DNA of 64,000 nt from Capitulum mitella (Eukaryota; Arthropoda; Thecostraca; Pollicipedomorpha; Pollicipedidae). The translations under genes and the position numbers were made by a program. The notes beneath the pieces are model-generated. The model made no database searches, was not told where the DNA came from, and saw only the letters and a list, made by a program, of their open reading frames with translations. Each line of letters starts with the position of its first letter. Positions within the stretch are counted from its first letter, which is position 1. The stretch covers positions 9,422,118 through 9,486,117 of the forward strand of contig CP099839.1 in the NCBI GenBank assembly GCA_030062745.1. The letters run 5' to 3'. Below are positions 43,030 through 54,600 of the stretch, in pieces.

Positions 43030-43285
43030 GTGAGGAGGGCGGCTTTCGTGGGAGCCCGACCGAGTAAGCAGTCGAATCCGCTTGGGATGCCCCATCAGAG
43101 TCCGGCAGGGACGACGGCTGGTTCTCGCCAGAGTCCGTATGACTCCCATTAGAGCCCGGCAGCTAATTCCCGTCAGAGTCCGTCAGGACGGCGGCAGGTT
43201 CTCGCCAAACTCCGTATGATTCCCGTCAGAGTCGGTCGGCGACGGCGGCTGATTCTCCTCGGAGTCCGGCAGCGGGCCGTTAGCA
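43030..43285. repeat. About 60 bp imperfect tandem repeats
   Basis: Units share CCGTCAGAGTCCG, CGACGGCGGCTG and TTCTCGCC; about four diverged copies in intron 1. Confidence 0.7.
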
Positions 43286-44501
43286 GCCGCCTCCGTCCAA
43301 GGCCGAGCCTGCACGACCGATTCCGCCGGCAGCGCCGTGTACACACGGCGTTAATATTCAGCAGCGCGCCGACTGCCGACCACACACTGCAGCGACGTGC
43401 GCACAAGCACCGATCAAGGCCCGCAGCGGGGACCGGCCAGGTGCCGGCAGTGTGCGTCAGCAGTGCACGCGGATGGTGCCTGCGCCGGCGGCGAGGTGTC
43501 CACGAAACAGCCCGCTCACGGGGAGGAAAACAGGGACTACCGCAAACCGGGAGCTGATGTCATGTCCGCGGCATTTGCGGGATCGAAGGACCGAGCAGCC
43601 GCTCCCACCCATGCTTTTTCACAGCCAAAAATCACAACTGGTTACCAGTTAAGCTGGTGTTGACTTGGCGCTTATCGGAAGGATGGCTAAGTCCTGAGTC
43701 AACAGAATACTGATTGCCATCTTTCATTTGGCGTCAATGATACTCGTGCAAGTTTTTAGAGAAACAAGTGCCACCTGACAACATCCATGTTACATAGAAT
43801 GTCATCTCTATTGCATTAGATCTGGTGCTATTCCCCGTCAGTCACGATGCACTTCGTTAAGAAAGATACCTGTCAACTTTTCACACGCCATTGACGCTAT
43901 CTGTCGCTGGGCTGGACAAATATGACCGGCGACGTCTCCATGCTCAGAGCATCTGACACTCGGATCCCAGCGTTGATTGGCACCGTTAACAGAAGGCCGC
44001 AACACCTCAAGGTGGCCCGCGTCAACCAAACATCGGGGGTCCAGAGAGAGCGGGCGAGGGGGGGGGGAGGCACAGAGCCGAACCAGGCTGCGGCGATGGC
44101 GTTGGCTGACGATCCTAGCCGGGCAACCGCAGTTTCGGTGCGGTGGAAATTCTGCGGCGCGCAAAGAACAACGATCATCCGGAGGTGCGTCTGGGCTTTG
44201 TGATGTCACGCCGGAACAGGAAATCGTGCCCGCGTAGCTCGAGCATTTCCGCTGAGCGCATGCCTAAGATTAAAGGAAGCATCCTAGTGCCCAATGGATG
44301 TGAGGTTTCGAGTAAGACAATCCCGTGAACGTTTTCGCACGGTGAAAGCTATTCGCAAATATATGGTCGCAACAGTGGACGGGGAGTTACTGAAACAAAA
44401 CGTAAGCAGACCTAGTTTAATGCTGAAGGTTTAATATATGACGTTTTCTTGCATATATAATATTACATGACACTGTCTTCAGGCAGTGTCTTGAGGCAGT
44501 T

Positions 44502-44526
44502 CACGAATAGGTAGATCCTATTCGTG
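44502..44526. repeat. Perfect 10 bp hairpin
   Basis: CACGAATAGG (44502-44511) and CCTATTCGTG (44517-44526) pair around a 5-base loop. It follows another short hairpin-like stretch, CACTGTCTTCAGGCAGTG. Confidence 0.75.
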
Positions 44527-45490
44527 GACGGAGCCGGTCGTCAAGGAAGGGGCTGGTCGTCAGGGAAGGAAAAGGGTTCGTCTGAGCCAGACGACAGACC
44601 GCACACGGTCTGTGACGCTCGCGGGCAGTCAGTCCTCTGTAAGAATCGTTCGCCGCACAGCCGAGCCCAGCAGTGACCGGACTCAATATCACTCCCGAGC
44701 AAACCACAACAGGACAGGAACAGAGAGACAGAGACGGCCCAGAGGCAAGCTGGCCGCTGTCCACCACGCAACCACCGTCGCATAGGCAAGCAAGGGAAGA
44801 GGCGTTTGAAAACGTTGCACCTCTAGCTCAGCACTGTAGCGGTGAAGAAAGACGTGGAGCAGAATGTCCGGCGTGGAAAACCCGCACACTGGGGGATTCG
44901 GGGGGGTCTCGGAGCAGTGACCTCCCTCTCAGTGGAAGACCTGGAGCCAACATGTCTCTTGGCCCCTTTCGGACAGAAAATGTAAATATCTTGTTTTTGC
45001 AGCAAAAATTTGGTTACACAAATGTCCATTATCAAAAGCGGCGAAACAAAGTGGAGGAAATTCGAAGAGAAACCAGCGTTTGGGCGGTGCGTCAAACTAA
45101 AATCATGGAATTTGCCCCCCCCCCCGCATCCGCCCATAAACCTGCAAATAAACCACATACGCCACATTGTTTTCAAATCATCACGCATGTATTCCGAGAA
45201 TGCCAAGCGATTTCCTGCGGGCATCAGAACGCTCGTACTGAAGATCCATGACCTAGCCGGCGGGCAGCATTTTCCTGTCTTATCGGCCGCAACCAGCTCG
45301 TCCGAGAAAAGATGAAGCACCGTTACGGCGTCGTCCTTGCAAGTGATGTGTTATGCATAATGCCGTGAAGGGCCTCTGGTCGCCAAGGAGACAGCAGCGA
45401 ACTGACCGCCCAGGTAGTGTCTTCATCGTCACTGGCATCTCCTCCTGGCATGATGCACCTCAACAAATCACGGGCGGGTTAGCCATCTGA

Positions 45491-45497
45491 TTAATTA
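45491..45497. promoter_or_regulatory. TTAATTA homeodomain-type site in an AT-rich patch
   Basis: TTAATTA lies in a 200 bp patch with further ATTAG and TAATC cores (about 45470-45690). Possible intronic regulatory element, inferred from motif content. Confidence 0.25.
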
Positions 45498-48400
45498 TCT
45501 TGTGACCGGTGCCGGTCGAACGTGGCGTGACTAATCGGTCTCCATCCATCGGGGGAAATTAGAGAGCCCAGCGTCTGGAGTCATGATAATCAATACGGCG
45601 ATTGCGGTGGCCAAAACAAGTGGACGTAAGCAGAAGATGGCCAAGGTCTTAAACCTCCACGGGGACCTCTGATTAACATTCAAAGACACACTGCAGACGA
45701 GCCTGATGACACCAGCAAGCATAGGCGTTACTACGCCCTCGTCGTCAAGGCCTTCCCCGCGAACAAAATGTACCTTCAGGGCAATCGAATTCAGTGGGGT
45801 TTTTAGTGATCCTCTTCGTGATTCATGTTGGATGACAAGTCATACTAGCGTGAATGCTCAAAAAAATAAAAACGACTAGGAGACAGTCGTTCCTACCGAC
45901 AACTCGACCAAAAACATTTCTCCGTTAAGTCCGATGAAGCAGGAAAACGCCCACAGACACACCTTCGTCATTCGTCTTCGGTCACGCTCGGCCGCGCCGT
46001 CCTGCGCCGCGGGGCCGCGGTTGACGGGCACGCGACAACCGTTAAGTCGCGGCGTCACCTTGACCTCGGCTGACGGCGCCGCGCAAGGCGGCCGCGGAAA
46101 AATCGCCCCGGGCGCGGCGTCGCGGTCCAGTTGGCAGCGCATCGGCGACGCGGCCCCACGGCACGGCCCCATTCTCCCGCCGTTTTTGCCGCGCTCTTTG
46201 TTTGGGCTTCGGCCGGCCGTTATGCAAGGCGGCCGTGTTTTTGCGCGCGTTTTTGGCGCGGGCGGCTCGAGTGTAGCGCTGTCCTGTGTTTGCGCGTGCT
46301 TTACCCGCGGCGGCCGCGCGCCGCCGGCCGTCTGATGCGGTCAGATAACGTCACGTCTCGAGTGTCCAGCGCCCTCGCGCCGCCTCACATCGACGCTTGG
46401 AACGAGTGATTACGCCCAGCCCAAACGAGCGGAGGAAACCTCAGCGGACGCGGATATCGCCACGGCCGTATCCGATGGCGTAAACACAGACGGCTCGCGC
46501 CGTTTCGCGCCGGCTCGCGTCCCCCGGCGGACCCATCCTTCATGTCGCCGCGCCGGCCAAGGCCTCTATTTCCGCAGAACAACAGGCTGCGACGGCGGCC
46601 GCCGCCAGCTGTTCCGCCGAACGCGCCCGACACATGCAGTGTTTGCTTACAAACGACGCCGGTAAAACTTTAACAAGTCAAAATGGCCCCGGCCGCCGCT
46701 GCACCAGATAAACGGCCCCCTATTTATCATTGGCTGATTGTTTAAACCGGGCCGGCGGCGTCTGGCCGACTGCGGGTCGGTCGATGGTGATACACGACAC
46801 GGGTCGGCGCGGCGGCCGAGCGCGGGCCCGACCTCAGGCGACGCCGGCCGGCGCAGAGACGAGGTGAGCGGGTCGCCGTCGCCGCCGGCGCGGCTCCGGG
46901 CCGGTCTCGGCCGGAGCCGGTCTGTGGAGCGCGGCCCGCGATCGAGCGCCGCAGGCGAAGGCGGCGGGGAGCCGGTGCCGCCGCACGGACCGCAACCGGC
47001 GCGCTATTGAGGTCAAGTGGCTTCGCTACAGGCCGCAGCGGTTCGATCCAGTGGTGACGGGGAGTCGCGCTGCCCGTGCGGCCGCCGCGGGACAGATGAG
47101 GCGAAACGCTCACGCCGTGCCCACGGCTCGGCGGAGAGGCGGCTGCAACCGCGAGACGCTCTCAAGGATACTGACCGTATCGTTGATCGGCGACTTCGCC
47201 ACCGGCGGGAGCGGCAGGTCGAACCCTGCGGGGAACGGAGCGAGAGGGTTTCCACCCTCCGCCGCCGGCTCCCGGGCCGATCATCCCCACTCGCCGGCAG
47301 CTAATCCCGGCGTCGTCCCCAGATCCGCCGCTTCCTCGTTTGCCGCCTGTGTTTACACGGCCGACCACGGCACGCGGGACCCTTGATGTCGCGCGCCTCG
47401 GAGGCCGTTTTTGCCTGCATATTGTGCTGTCCCCCTGACGGATTGGAGTCGTTTCCGGCCTCAGACTATCGCCGCAGACGGGGCCGGTTTTTGTCGGGGC
47501 TCGGGCTCCCCACTGCGGCTCTCACGGTCCCTCTCCGTCGGCTCCGACCACACCCAGCGCCGACCCCGGGGCGTTGAGGCCTGGCCGGACCCGACCCCAC
47601 CAAACTCCGGCCGGTCTTCCTTACAGGTCGGCCCGAGCCGGACGCCAGAGAGCTGTTTTCCTGCAAACGAAACAGCCCACGTGTTTCGTGCCAGCGAAAC
47701 AGTTAAAGACCTTGATATTCGAAAGAACGAGCCCGTTAGCATCGGAAAGTCCTTCCATCCACCGGGACAGAGTAAAGCCTGTGTAAAATTTGCCGGACCA
47801 TGTAGAAGACATTTCAGCATTTTCGACAGTTTTCACTTCAGAGCGAGGTAACGGCATCCGGCAATTTTTTTGTTACGTTAAAAGGTGTCGATTTATTTCG
47901 AAAGATGATTGGTACAGCCCCGTTTAAGGGTCCTTTCACTTGCGTGCAGAATTTGGACACAGCATGCATCGCCAGTTGTCCAGGGTCGTTTAGGAGCACG
48001 TGCTCTGACGTGCCACGGAACGATGACATCATGGTCAGCACTTGGTTGTTACAGAGAGTCATTTATAAATAAAAGAAATGAACAAAAGGAAGTAAAATGA
48101 AACGTATGTGGCGTCGTACTGCTTTGGATGAGCTATGATAGGTCTTTATGTCACCATCTCTCAACGCATCATGGCGCGTAAAAAAAGGCAGCAACTGGTT
48201 TTCCCGGCAGCAAGATATCTGTTTTTATCCAGAAACCTCGCACCTCACGTCAGCATTCATCACCCGGATCTTGCGATGCGTGCGTTCCGCTAATCTCCGC
48301 CATTTGTTTCGGCGTAATGAACAATCTGACGTAAGACCCGTCAGACCCATGACGTGTCGATTTTGCTCGCTCGGCCGGCCGCGGCCGCCGGTGAGGACGC

Positions 48401-49777
48401 GCCTCAGCTTCTTTCCGGGCCCGGCGACCGGTCGGCCCGCGGCGCCGGAACGTGTCGTCACGCGGGCCCGGGCGGCGCGCGGCGCTCTCCGCGCGCGGTC
48501 CGCGCCGACTGGCAGAATGCGGAAGCCGGCGGACGGTTCGCCTTTGCGCCGCCGCCGCCTGTTTATTACCGCCGGCCGCCATTTACACCACGCGCCGCCC
48601 GCAGTAAACCAAAACCTGGCGTTTATGCCACCGCGTCATGGGCTCACTTCCGAGGTTACTTTTACCGCGGCGGGCGAGACGCACACGGCGCCGCCGACGC
48701 CGCCGACGCGACCTCCCTCCGACCGAGCCTCCGTCGCGGCCCGGCCCGCGGCCACGTGTCGGCGGAGGGCGCCGCGGGCACGTGCCGGCTGGGGTCGGGT
48801 GTCAGGGGCGGGCGGGCGGACGCCGGGCGGGGTCGGTGATCACCTGTCCGGCTGCCGGCCGGCTGACGGCAGCCACCTGGCCGGCGGACCACACCCCGCG
48901 TCACACCGGCCCGCCGCCGTCGCCGCCGTCGCCGCCGCGGACGGCGGCCGCGCGCAGGCGACGCACTGACGAATAACGGGGTCGACAGGTTCGGTTTAAT
49001 GGTGCGATGGTTCGATGGGCGGTATCCAGCGATGATATCAGGGAACTTCAAGGGTGTACGTGTTCAAGACGCATGCGAACGCATTCGGCTAGCGGCAAAC
49101 AGAAAACAGCCAACCGAGAAGAGCGAAAACTTCCTCATGCTTCGTCGTGTTTTCATTCATAACGGTTTATTGTTGATTTATGGATGCGTCATCATGACCC
49201 AGTCATGCGCACGACAGAAAAAAAACTAGTTCGCTACGGTTTGGTGAAACAGCAGTTTTGCGACGGCGCAAAAACTCCCGAAAAAAACTAACGAGCGAGG
49301 AGGCAGAGGAAAGCCAGCGTGCCCGCCTGGCGCGACAGGTGCTGCCGGCAGGCACGGGGCGCCGCCCGCGGCTCTGGGCCTCGTCAGGGCCGTTAATGGT
49401 CGGTTTTGGCGCGCGCTTCCTGACAATTAGACGGTCAATTATCGGCCGGCGCGAGTCGGGAGCAGGTCGGGCCCGGTTCGCGCCTGGCCCGGCACTGGCG
49501 CCCAACGGAAGAGGTATGGCGCCGGTCGGTCCGTGCCAAGGCGGAGAGAAAATAGACGAATCATCCGGCCCGTGGCCGAACGGCGGCGGCTGGCACCAGC
49601 GGCAGGACGGAGCGGACACGGACAGAGGAGGACGGACACCGCTGACAGGCAGACATAGCGGACCAGGCAAGTAGCCAAGGGAGGTCATGGGGACTAGGCC
49701 CCCGTGTCAAGCAGTCTATGATGCATATTTAGCTATTTTCGCAGAAATACGGAATAGTGATCATACATATCCGACAA

Positions 49778-49800
49778 AGGAAAACATGATATGTTTTCCT
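49778..49800. repeat. Perfect 10 bp palindrome arms with 3-base loop
   Basis: AGGAAAACAT and ATGTTTTCCT around GAT, in intron 1. Confidence 0.75.
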
Positions 49801-50045
49801 GTGTGCTAAATGTGAGGTTAATTGCGTAAAACTGTCGCATTTTCCTATTAATTTTGTCGTACGTCATTGACATATGACAAAATTTGACTCCCAACCCACT
49901 ACCCGAGGGAAATCCTGCCTACGTGCCTGTAATGGACACGGACCAAGGTGGACGGTCAAGGTGGATGCTGACTCAGACATTAGTGGCGGAGACGGCAAGG
50001 GCTGACGAAGACAACGCTGAAAGAAACGCAGGTGGAAGTATAGAC

Positions 50046-50190
50046 AGAGTTGACGGAGACAGGGCTGACGGAGAAAGGACTGACGGAGACAGGGCTAACG
50101 GAGACAGGGCTGGCGGAAGAGGGACGGGCGGAGGCAGGGCGCACAGAGACGGGACTGATGGAGAGAGCGCTGACGGAGGCAGGGATGCGA
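50046..50190. repeat. 15 bp tandem repeat
   Basis: About nine copies of GCTGACGGAGACAGG with substitutions. The 15 bp period gives a five-residue periodic open frame on both strands, which I take as an artefact. Confidence 0.85.
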
Positions 50191-51310
50191 AATACTTGGA
50201 GTGAGGGAGACAGGGTCACGGGACATACAGCTGAAGGTCAACCAGGGCTGACGGAGCTAGCTATAATTGATGCAGACGGACAAGGCGAAAGGAGATGGGG
50301 CTACGAGGCGTAAAGCTGAGCCTGAAGGACAAGAAACAGCTAAATGGGGCATGATATTCGGATGAAGACATGCGACGCGAATGTTTAGTGGACAGATGGT
50401 ACATAATGTGGCGAATTGCAAACCGTTAGACAACAAATGAACACGTAGACGTAGCTGTACATAGAAATTTCTTATTCATACAGAGAGGCATACACAAAGA
50501 AAGCCATCACATCAGACAGAAAGGACGATAAAGAAAATGGCGTGGAAGGCCGATAGCGAGGGAGCGCGAGCAATTCATGCAGGAACAGGGCATTGCTATG
50601 CAAATGAAAGGTAAAACCTTTAGTGCCGTCACTGCCAGTAGCAAGACGAAATGCGACTTCTGAACTGAAATTACTCGAATAACATGCAGATATCCTCCCC
50701 GTGCACGTGTTTTCTGCTTTGCAGCGCCGGAGCCACGGGCCGTTAGGCTCACATATTTTCGTCGGACTGTCGAGACGCCCTCAGCAGCGGGCTGATAGCC
50801 ATCTGGCGCAGACGGCGCGCAGACCGGTCGGCCGCCTGCCGGCTCGCCCGGCGTGAGGTCATGTCCTCCGTGCACGGGCCACGCGTGGGCCGTCAGGTGG
50901 CTGCAAATAGCCCATCCGCGGGCCCGTGCACACTGGGAGGCGGCGGCCTCTCGCCGCTCGCCGGCACCATTTAACCAGCGAGGATCGCCGCACAAAGACC
51001 GGACGACGCCCGGCCGACCCGTAAAGCACGGGACGCGCCCCGGAGGGCAAGGACGCGGTATCAGGACGTAAAATATTCGATAGCGCAAAACAAGCACCCT
51101 GGAAGAAGGCGAGGGCGGACCGGTGCAGGGCGGTAGGAGGTGGGACGGCGAAGCTGCACCAGGTCTTCTGCCGAGCGGCAGACAGACCTCCAGACTGCGC
51201 GAGGTCTCCTGCAGGGCTGCGGACAGACCACCAGACGCGCCCGACAGCCGAACTGCCGGACCAGCCGGACCACTCGACAGACCAGCAGGGGCTGGGGCGG
51301 CGGTACTCAC

Positions 51311-51651
51311 CATGCCGTGACAGAGGCTGACGGCAGCCATGGAGCGCGGGTCGCCCTCCACGGCGCCGCGGTAGAAGCAGCGCGCCGTCGGCTCGCCCAG
51401 GCCGCGCACCTCGGTGTAGTTGCGGTAGACGCGCTGCACGCGCAGCTCGGGCGCCGCCACCTCGTCGTCGAGCGCCAGCCGCAGCACCAGGCGGCGGCCG
51501 AAGGCGCGCAGGCTGTAGCGCGGGTGCGGGTCCCAGACGGCGCCGCCGTCGCGCCGGAACGGGCCGGAGTCGAACGCCGGCAGCGGCGCGGCCGGGTCGA
51601 ACGGCGGCGCCAGCTTGTGCGGCCGCGTCCGCTCCGACGCCGCCGACGCGC
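51311..51651 (-). CDS. ADAMTS exon 1 (first recognised): N-terminal prodomain
   Basis: Encodes the start of the recognisable prodomain: YSLRAFGRRLVLRL, then an NYT glycosylation sequon, CFYRGAVEG and AAVSLCHGM. These match the ADAMTS prodomain pattern in which the propeptide folds over and silences the catalytic site. The 3' end is firm: GGCATG then gtgagt, phase 0. The start is inferred from a CACTAAC branch-like sequence followed by a CAG acceptor at 51652-51654, leaving two bases to finish a codon. The frame stays open upstream to an ATG at 51799, but that stretch has no signal peptide, so a separate upstream exon is expected. Confidence 0.8.
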
Positions 51652-54600
51652 CTGTCGGAGGACCAGGCACCGTTAGTGGCTCTGAGACGGCGTGCAGCGG
51701 GAGGGAGCGACGCAACGCCGAGGCAAAAGACGGCTCACCACCCTCCGTCACGTTTCGTGACAGGTGCCGTGACAGGTGCTCCGAGGAGCGTGGGTTCACC
51801 GGGCCAATTTAACACCTCGGGATCAATCGTCAGATATTACCACTTGATCTCTTTCAAAGTTGTTTTTCCTTTCTGCCTTGCCCGCGTTTATTTGAAGTGG
51901 GGCTGCAATGTTTTGACGCGGCCCATCAGGACGGCGTCTACACCTCCGGAGCAGGCGGTGCTGTTTTCTTTCCCGGTCGCCTTCCGCCGGCGTGGGAAGA
52001 CCTCTGCCAGCGCTCGAGGTCACCGGGCTCCGAGACTGATGGCTCAGCGGCGGGTGCAAATCGGATCGGCCAGTACCGGCTTCAATTAGTCGGCGGAGAG
52101 TATCAGCCGGAGAAACTGCGTAATTAGGGGAGCAGAGGTCAAGGTTGAGTGATATATGGCTCACAGAGCCTCGTCTGCGCTCGGACCGGCTCGCGGTACG
52201 GCATTGCACGCCGTCAGTTACGGGGGAGATCGTCCCCCCCTCATCAATCAGCCTCCCGCGCAAAATGTTTTTCAGATGTGCGTTCCGGCCTTCCAGTCGG
52301 CTCCCTGCATTCCAAATGAAGTCGGAATTGAGACCGATTGGAACAATTAAGTCACCGTCGTTTACGGACGGCTAATAAGACTAAAATTTCCGACAAGTGA
52401 TAGATTTTTCAAAGAAGGATGTTTTGAGTATGGTAATTCAGGCACACACAGGCAGTATCATAATTCATAAGGTTTCTGGATTCCGCATCGAATCGCGGTC
52501 AGGGACACCCAAAGCGTGCGCTAAACGAACAGGAACGCGGCAAAACCACGAGGTATGTCCGACGCCATGCTGAGGTACACATGAACCGGACACCAGGGAA
52601 TATCGGGAATGCTTCCGAATGTTGCTGACTTCATACTGTACTGGAATCGACTACCTATATTGACCTTCAACCTCAGCTGAAAAACCGCCATATGCATGCT
52701 CTGATGCCGTGCTCGGTTCAAAGACTCGTTCCGAAAATCCAGTGTCTCCTCATGACATCAGTACTAATTTGGTTCGCACTAGATACTTATCGGCTCGGCC
52801 GTAATTGTTTCTAGTCAGATTTAAGTCGTAACGTAAATGAGCCACTTGAACCAATCAGCCTTTAAAAACAGTGATCAAACAGCAGCCTGATTAATTGCTA
52901 CTGCACGCGTGCACCACCCTATCAAAGGTGGGGGCCTAATGTTTGATCCTGTTTTTATTCGGTCTGAAATAGCATATAACTGACAAAACAGCGATTAATG
53001 ACTGATTCGCGTCGGCATTTTCGCAGGCTGCTGCTTCGATCAGGGCAGCCTCACGCAGTAAATCAGCCGTAATCGGCCCCGTAACGACACCTCGGGCATT
53101 GGCCCTGGAAAATCGTCCACATTAGCCAACGACCTCCGCTCCGGCGGATCATAAGCAACACAGCCCGCCGCCATCATACATCACAGCGCCTTCAACACGA
53201 CGCATCATGAGCCCCATCAGCGGCGGGCGCCATCAGCGCGCATCAGATATACAGGCGACCGATCAGATACGGCGCCTCTTCGCCTCCCATCGCGTAAATA
53301 TGCTCCCAGCCGCCCCAGTGCTCCCGGTCCGCGGCGATAAGGTGCTTCACGTCGGCCTAATACCTGCAGGAGATAACGGAAAACGGCGGCGTACTGCACT
53401 CTTCCGGGGGCCACCGGCCAGTCGAACGACCCTGTGCGACAGCGTGCGGACGTAATCACCACATGTCACGTATACCTGCCGCCACAGCTGGCCGGCCGTC
53501 GTGTCCGGGGAGGCGATCGGACGCCGCTGGAAAGCGTCCGAAACGTCGGGCGGCAGCGCTGACTGAGCCTTAGTATTGTCGAACCGACGGCCGACAAGCA
53601 CCAATGCAGGCGCAACATGTCCGAACAGACAGTCGGCTGAGCCGCAATGAATGGTCCGTTGTTGTTGCCGGCTTGCAGAGGTAAACACGGTTCCGGCGGC
53701 GCGGTAGCGTATCGGAACATGGAAAAAGAGCCGAGCACCGTTGCCCGTGGTCATGTTCGTGAACAAGATCAGCCGGCCGTGTGGGAAACCGCTCGACCGC
53801 GCGATTCCTGAATTGTCCGACTGCCAGGCCGCCCGCGGGGTGCTGGAAGGCGTCACGGAGATCTCGGTGAGCCAACTCGCCCGGTGACCTAGAACGAAGC
53901 GGTACAAGACGGAACAGGGACCGAATCCTCCGACCCCCATTACATTTATTACCCCGCATTCTCCTTCGGATTGAGCAAGACGCCCTCGAGTTTGGGGACA
54001 GCCGCCGCCCCTCCAGCGCCGGAGACGAGGTCGAGGGGAGCGTCGAGCCCGGCAGGGCACTCTCGTCCGGCCATTCATCTGCAGCGGCGGCCGGCGGCCG
54101 GCGGCGCCAGCCTTTCACCGGCGAGCCAGCGGCGGGCGACCGGCGGCGACCGGCCCGTGCCCGCCGGCGCCGGCCGCCGACCCGGCCGCTTTACGAGCCA
54201 CTAAATCAGCAGGGCGGCCGCCGCCAGCAGCTCAGACCTTATCGCAACCGCGAAAACGGTAACGCCGTCTGCACGCGGTGCGAACGACGGCTCCGGGCTG
54301 GCGGCGGCGGCGGCGGCGGCGCGACAGAGTCTGCACGTCGCGCCCTCCTCTGGGAACCACGCGGACCCCAATTTGCCGGTCCGAGTCGGTGTTGCTGGAG
54401 GACCGCCGCTCCTGACCTCCTGAGGTGCGCGCAGGCGCCGGATGCGCTCCCCAGAGCGGCACTGTAGCGGCGGCCCAGGCCCGATCGCAATCGGCGAGCG
54501 TGTGCCGGTGTCACGCGGCGGAAACAGCTGATGGCGGATAGGGAGTCGGCCGACACGCACTGCGCCGGCCGGTCCCGGCGACAACGGAAAACAGGTGTTA

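Larger units (their letters stand above)
35911..51310 (-). other. Intron 1 (15.4 kb)
   Basis: The largest intron. GC-rich blocks (36-38.9, 39.5-40.0, 41.4-42.0, 46.0-47.6, 48.3-49.0 kb) alternate with AT-richer blocks. It holds several tandem repeats, microsatellites and hairpins listed separately. No protein-coding exon on either strand could be supported. Confidence 0.75.
68..51651 (-). other. ADAMTS9/20 (GON-1)-type secreted metalloprotease gene, partial at both ends, 27 exons
   Basis: Family members are secreted zinc metalloproteases that cut matrix proteoglycans such as versican and aggrecan in the pericellular space. In nematodes (gon-1) and vertebrates (ADAMTS9/20) they carry a long TSR array and a C-terminal GON domain. 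The spliced product shows, in order, prodomain, RRRR cleavage site, reprolysin domain with HELGHVLNIPHDD, disintegrin-like domain, TSR1, Cys-rich domain with FREAQC and [11 protein letters not shown], spacer, and 12 more TSRs ending at a GON-like CGPLSC. The split of TSR8 after CSVTCGQ, the long-loop TSR12 and the proline-rich linker before TSR7 also match this subgroup. Missing are the first exon(s) with the signal peptide and nearly all of the GON domain. Exons 7 and 8 each hold one extra base. I am sure of the subgroup; the exact orthology is inferred. Confidence 0.93.

Noticed and set aside
50507-51310. Downstream part of the long minus-strand frame that contains exon 1
   Set aside because: Translation past GGCATG runs through a strong gtgagt donor into sequence with no ADAMTS similarity; exon 2 joins perfectly at that donor.
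51652-51799. ATG at 51799 as the gene's start codon
   Set aside because: The added residues form no signal peptide and a good branch point and CAG acceptor lie at 51652, so this is more likely intron.
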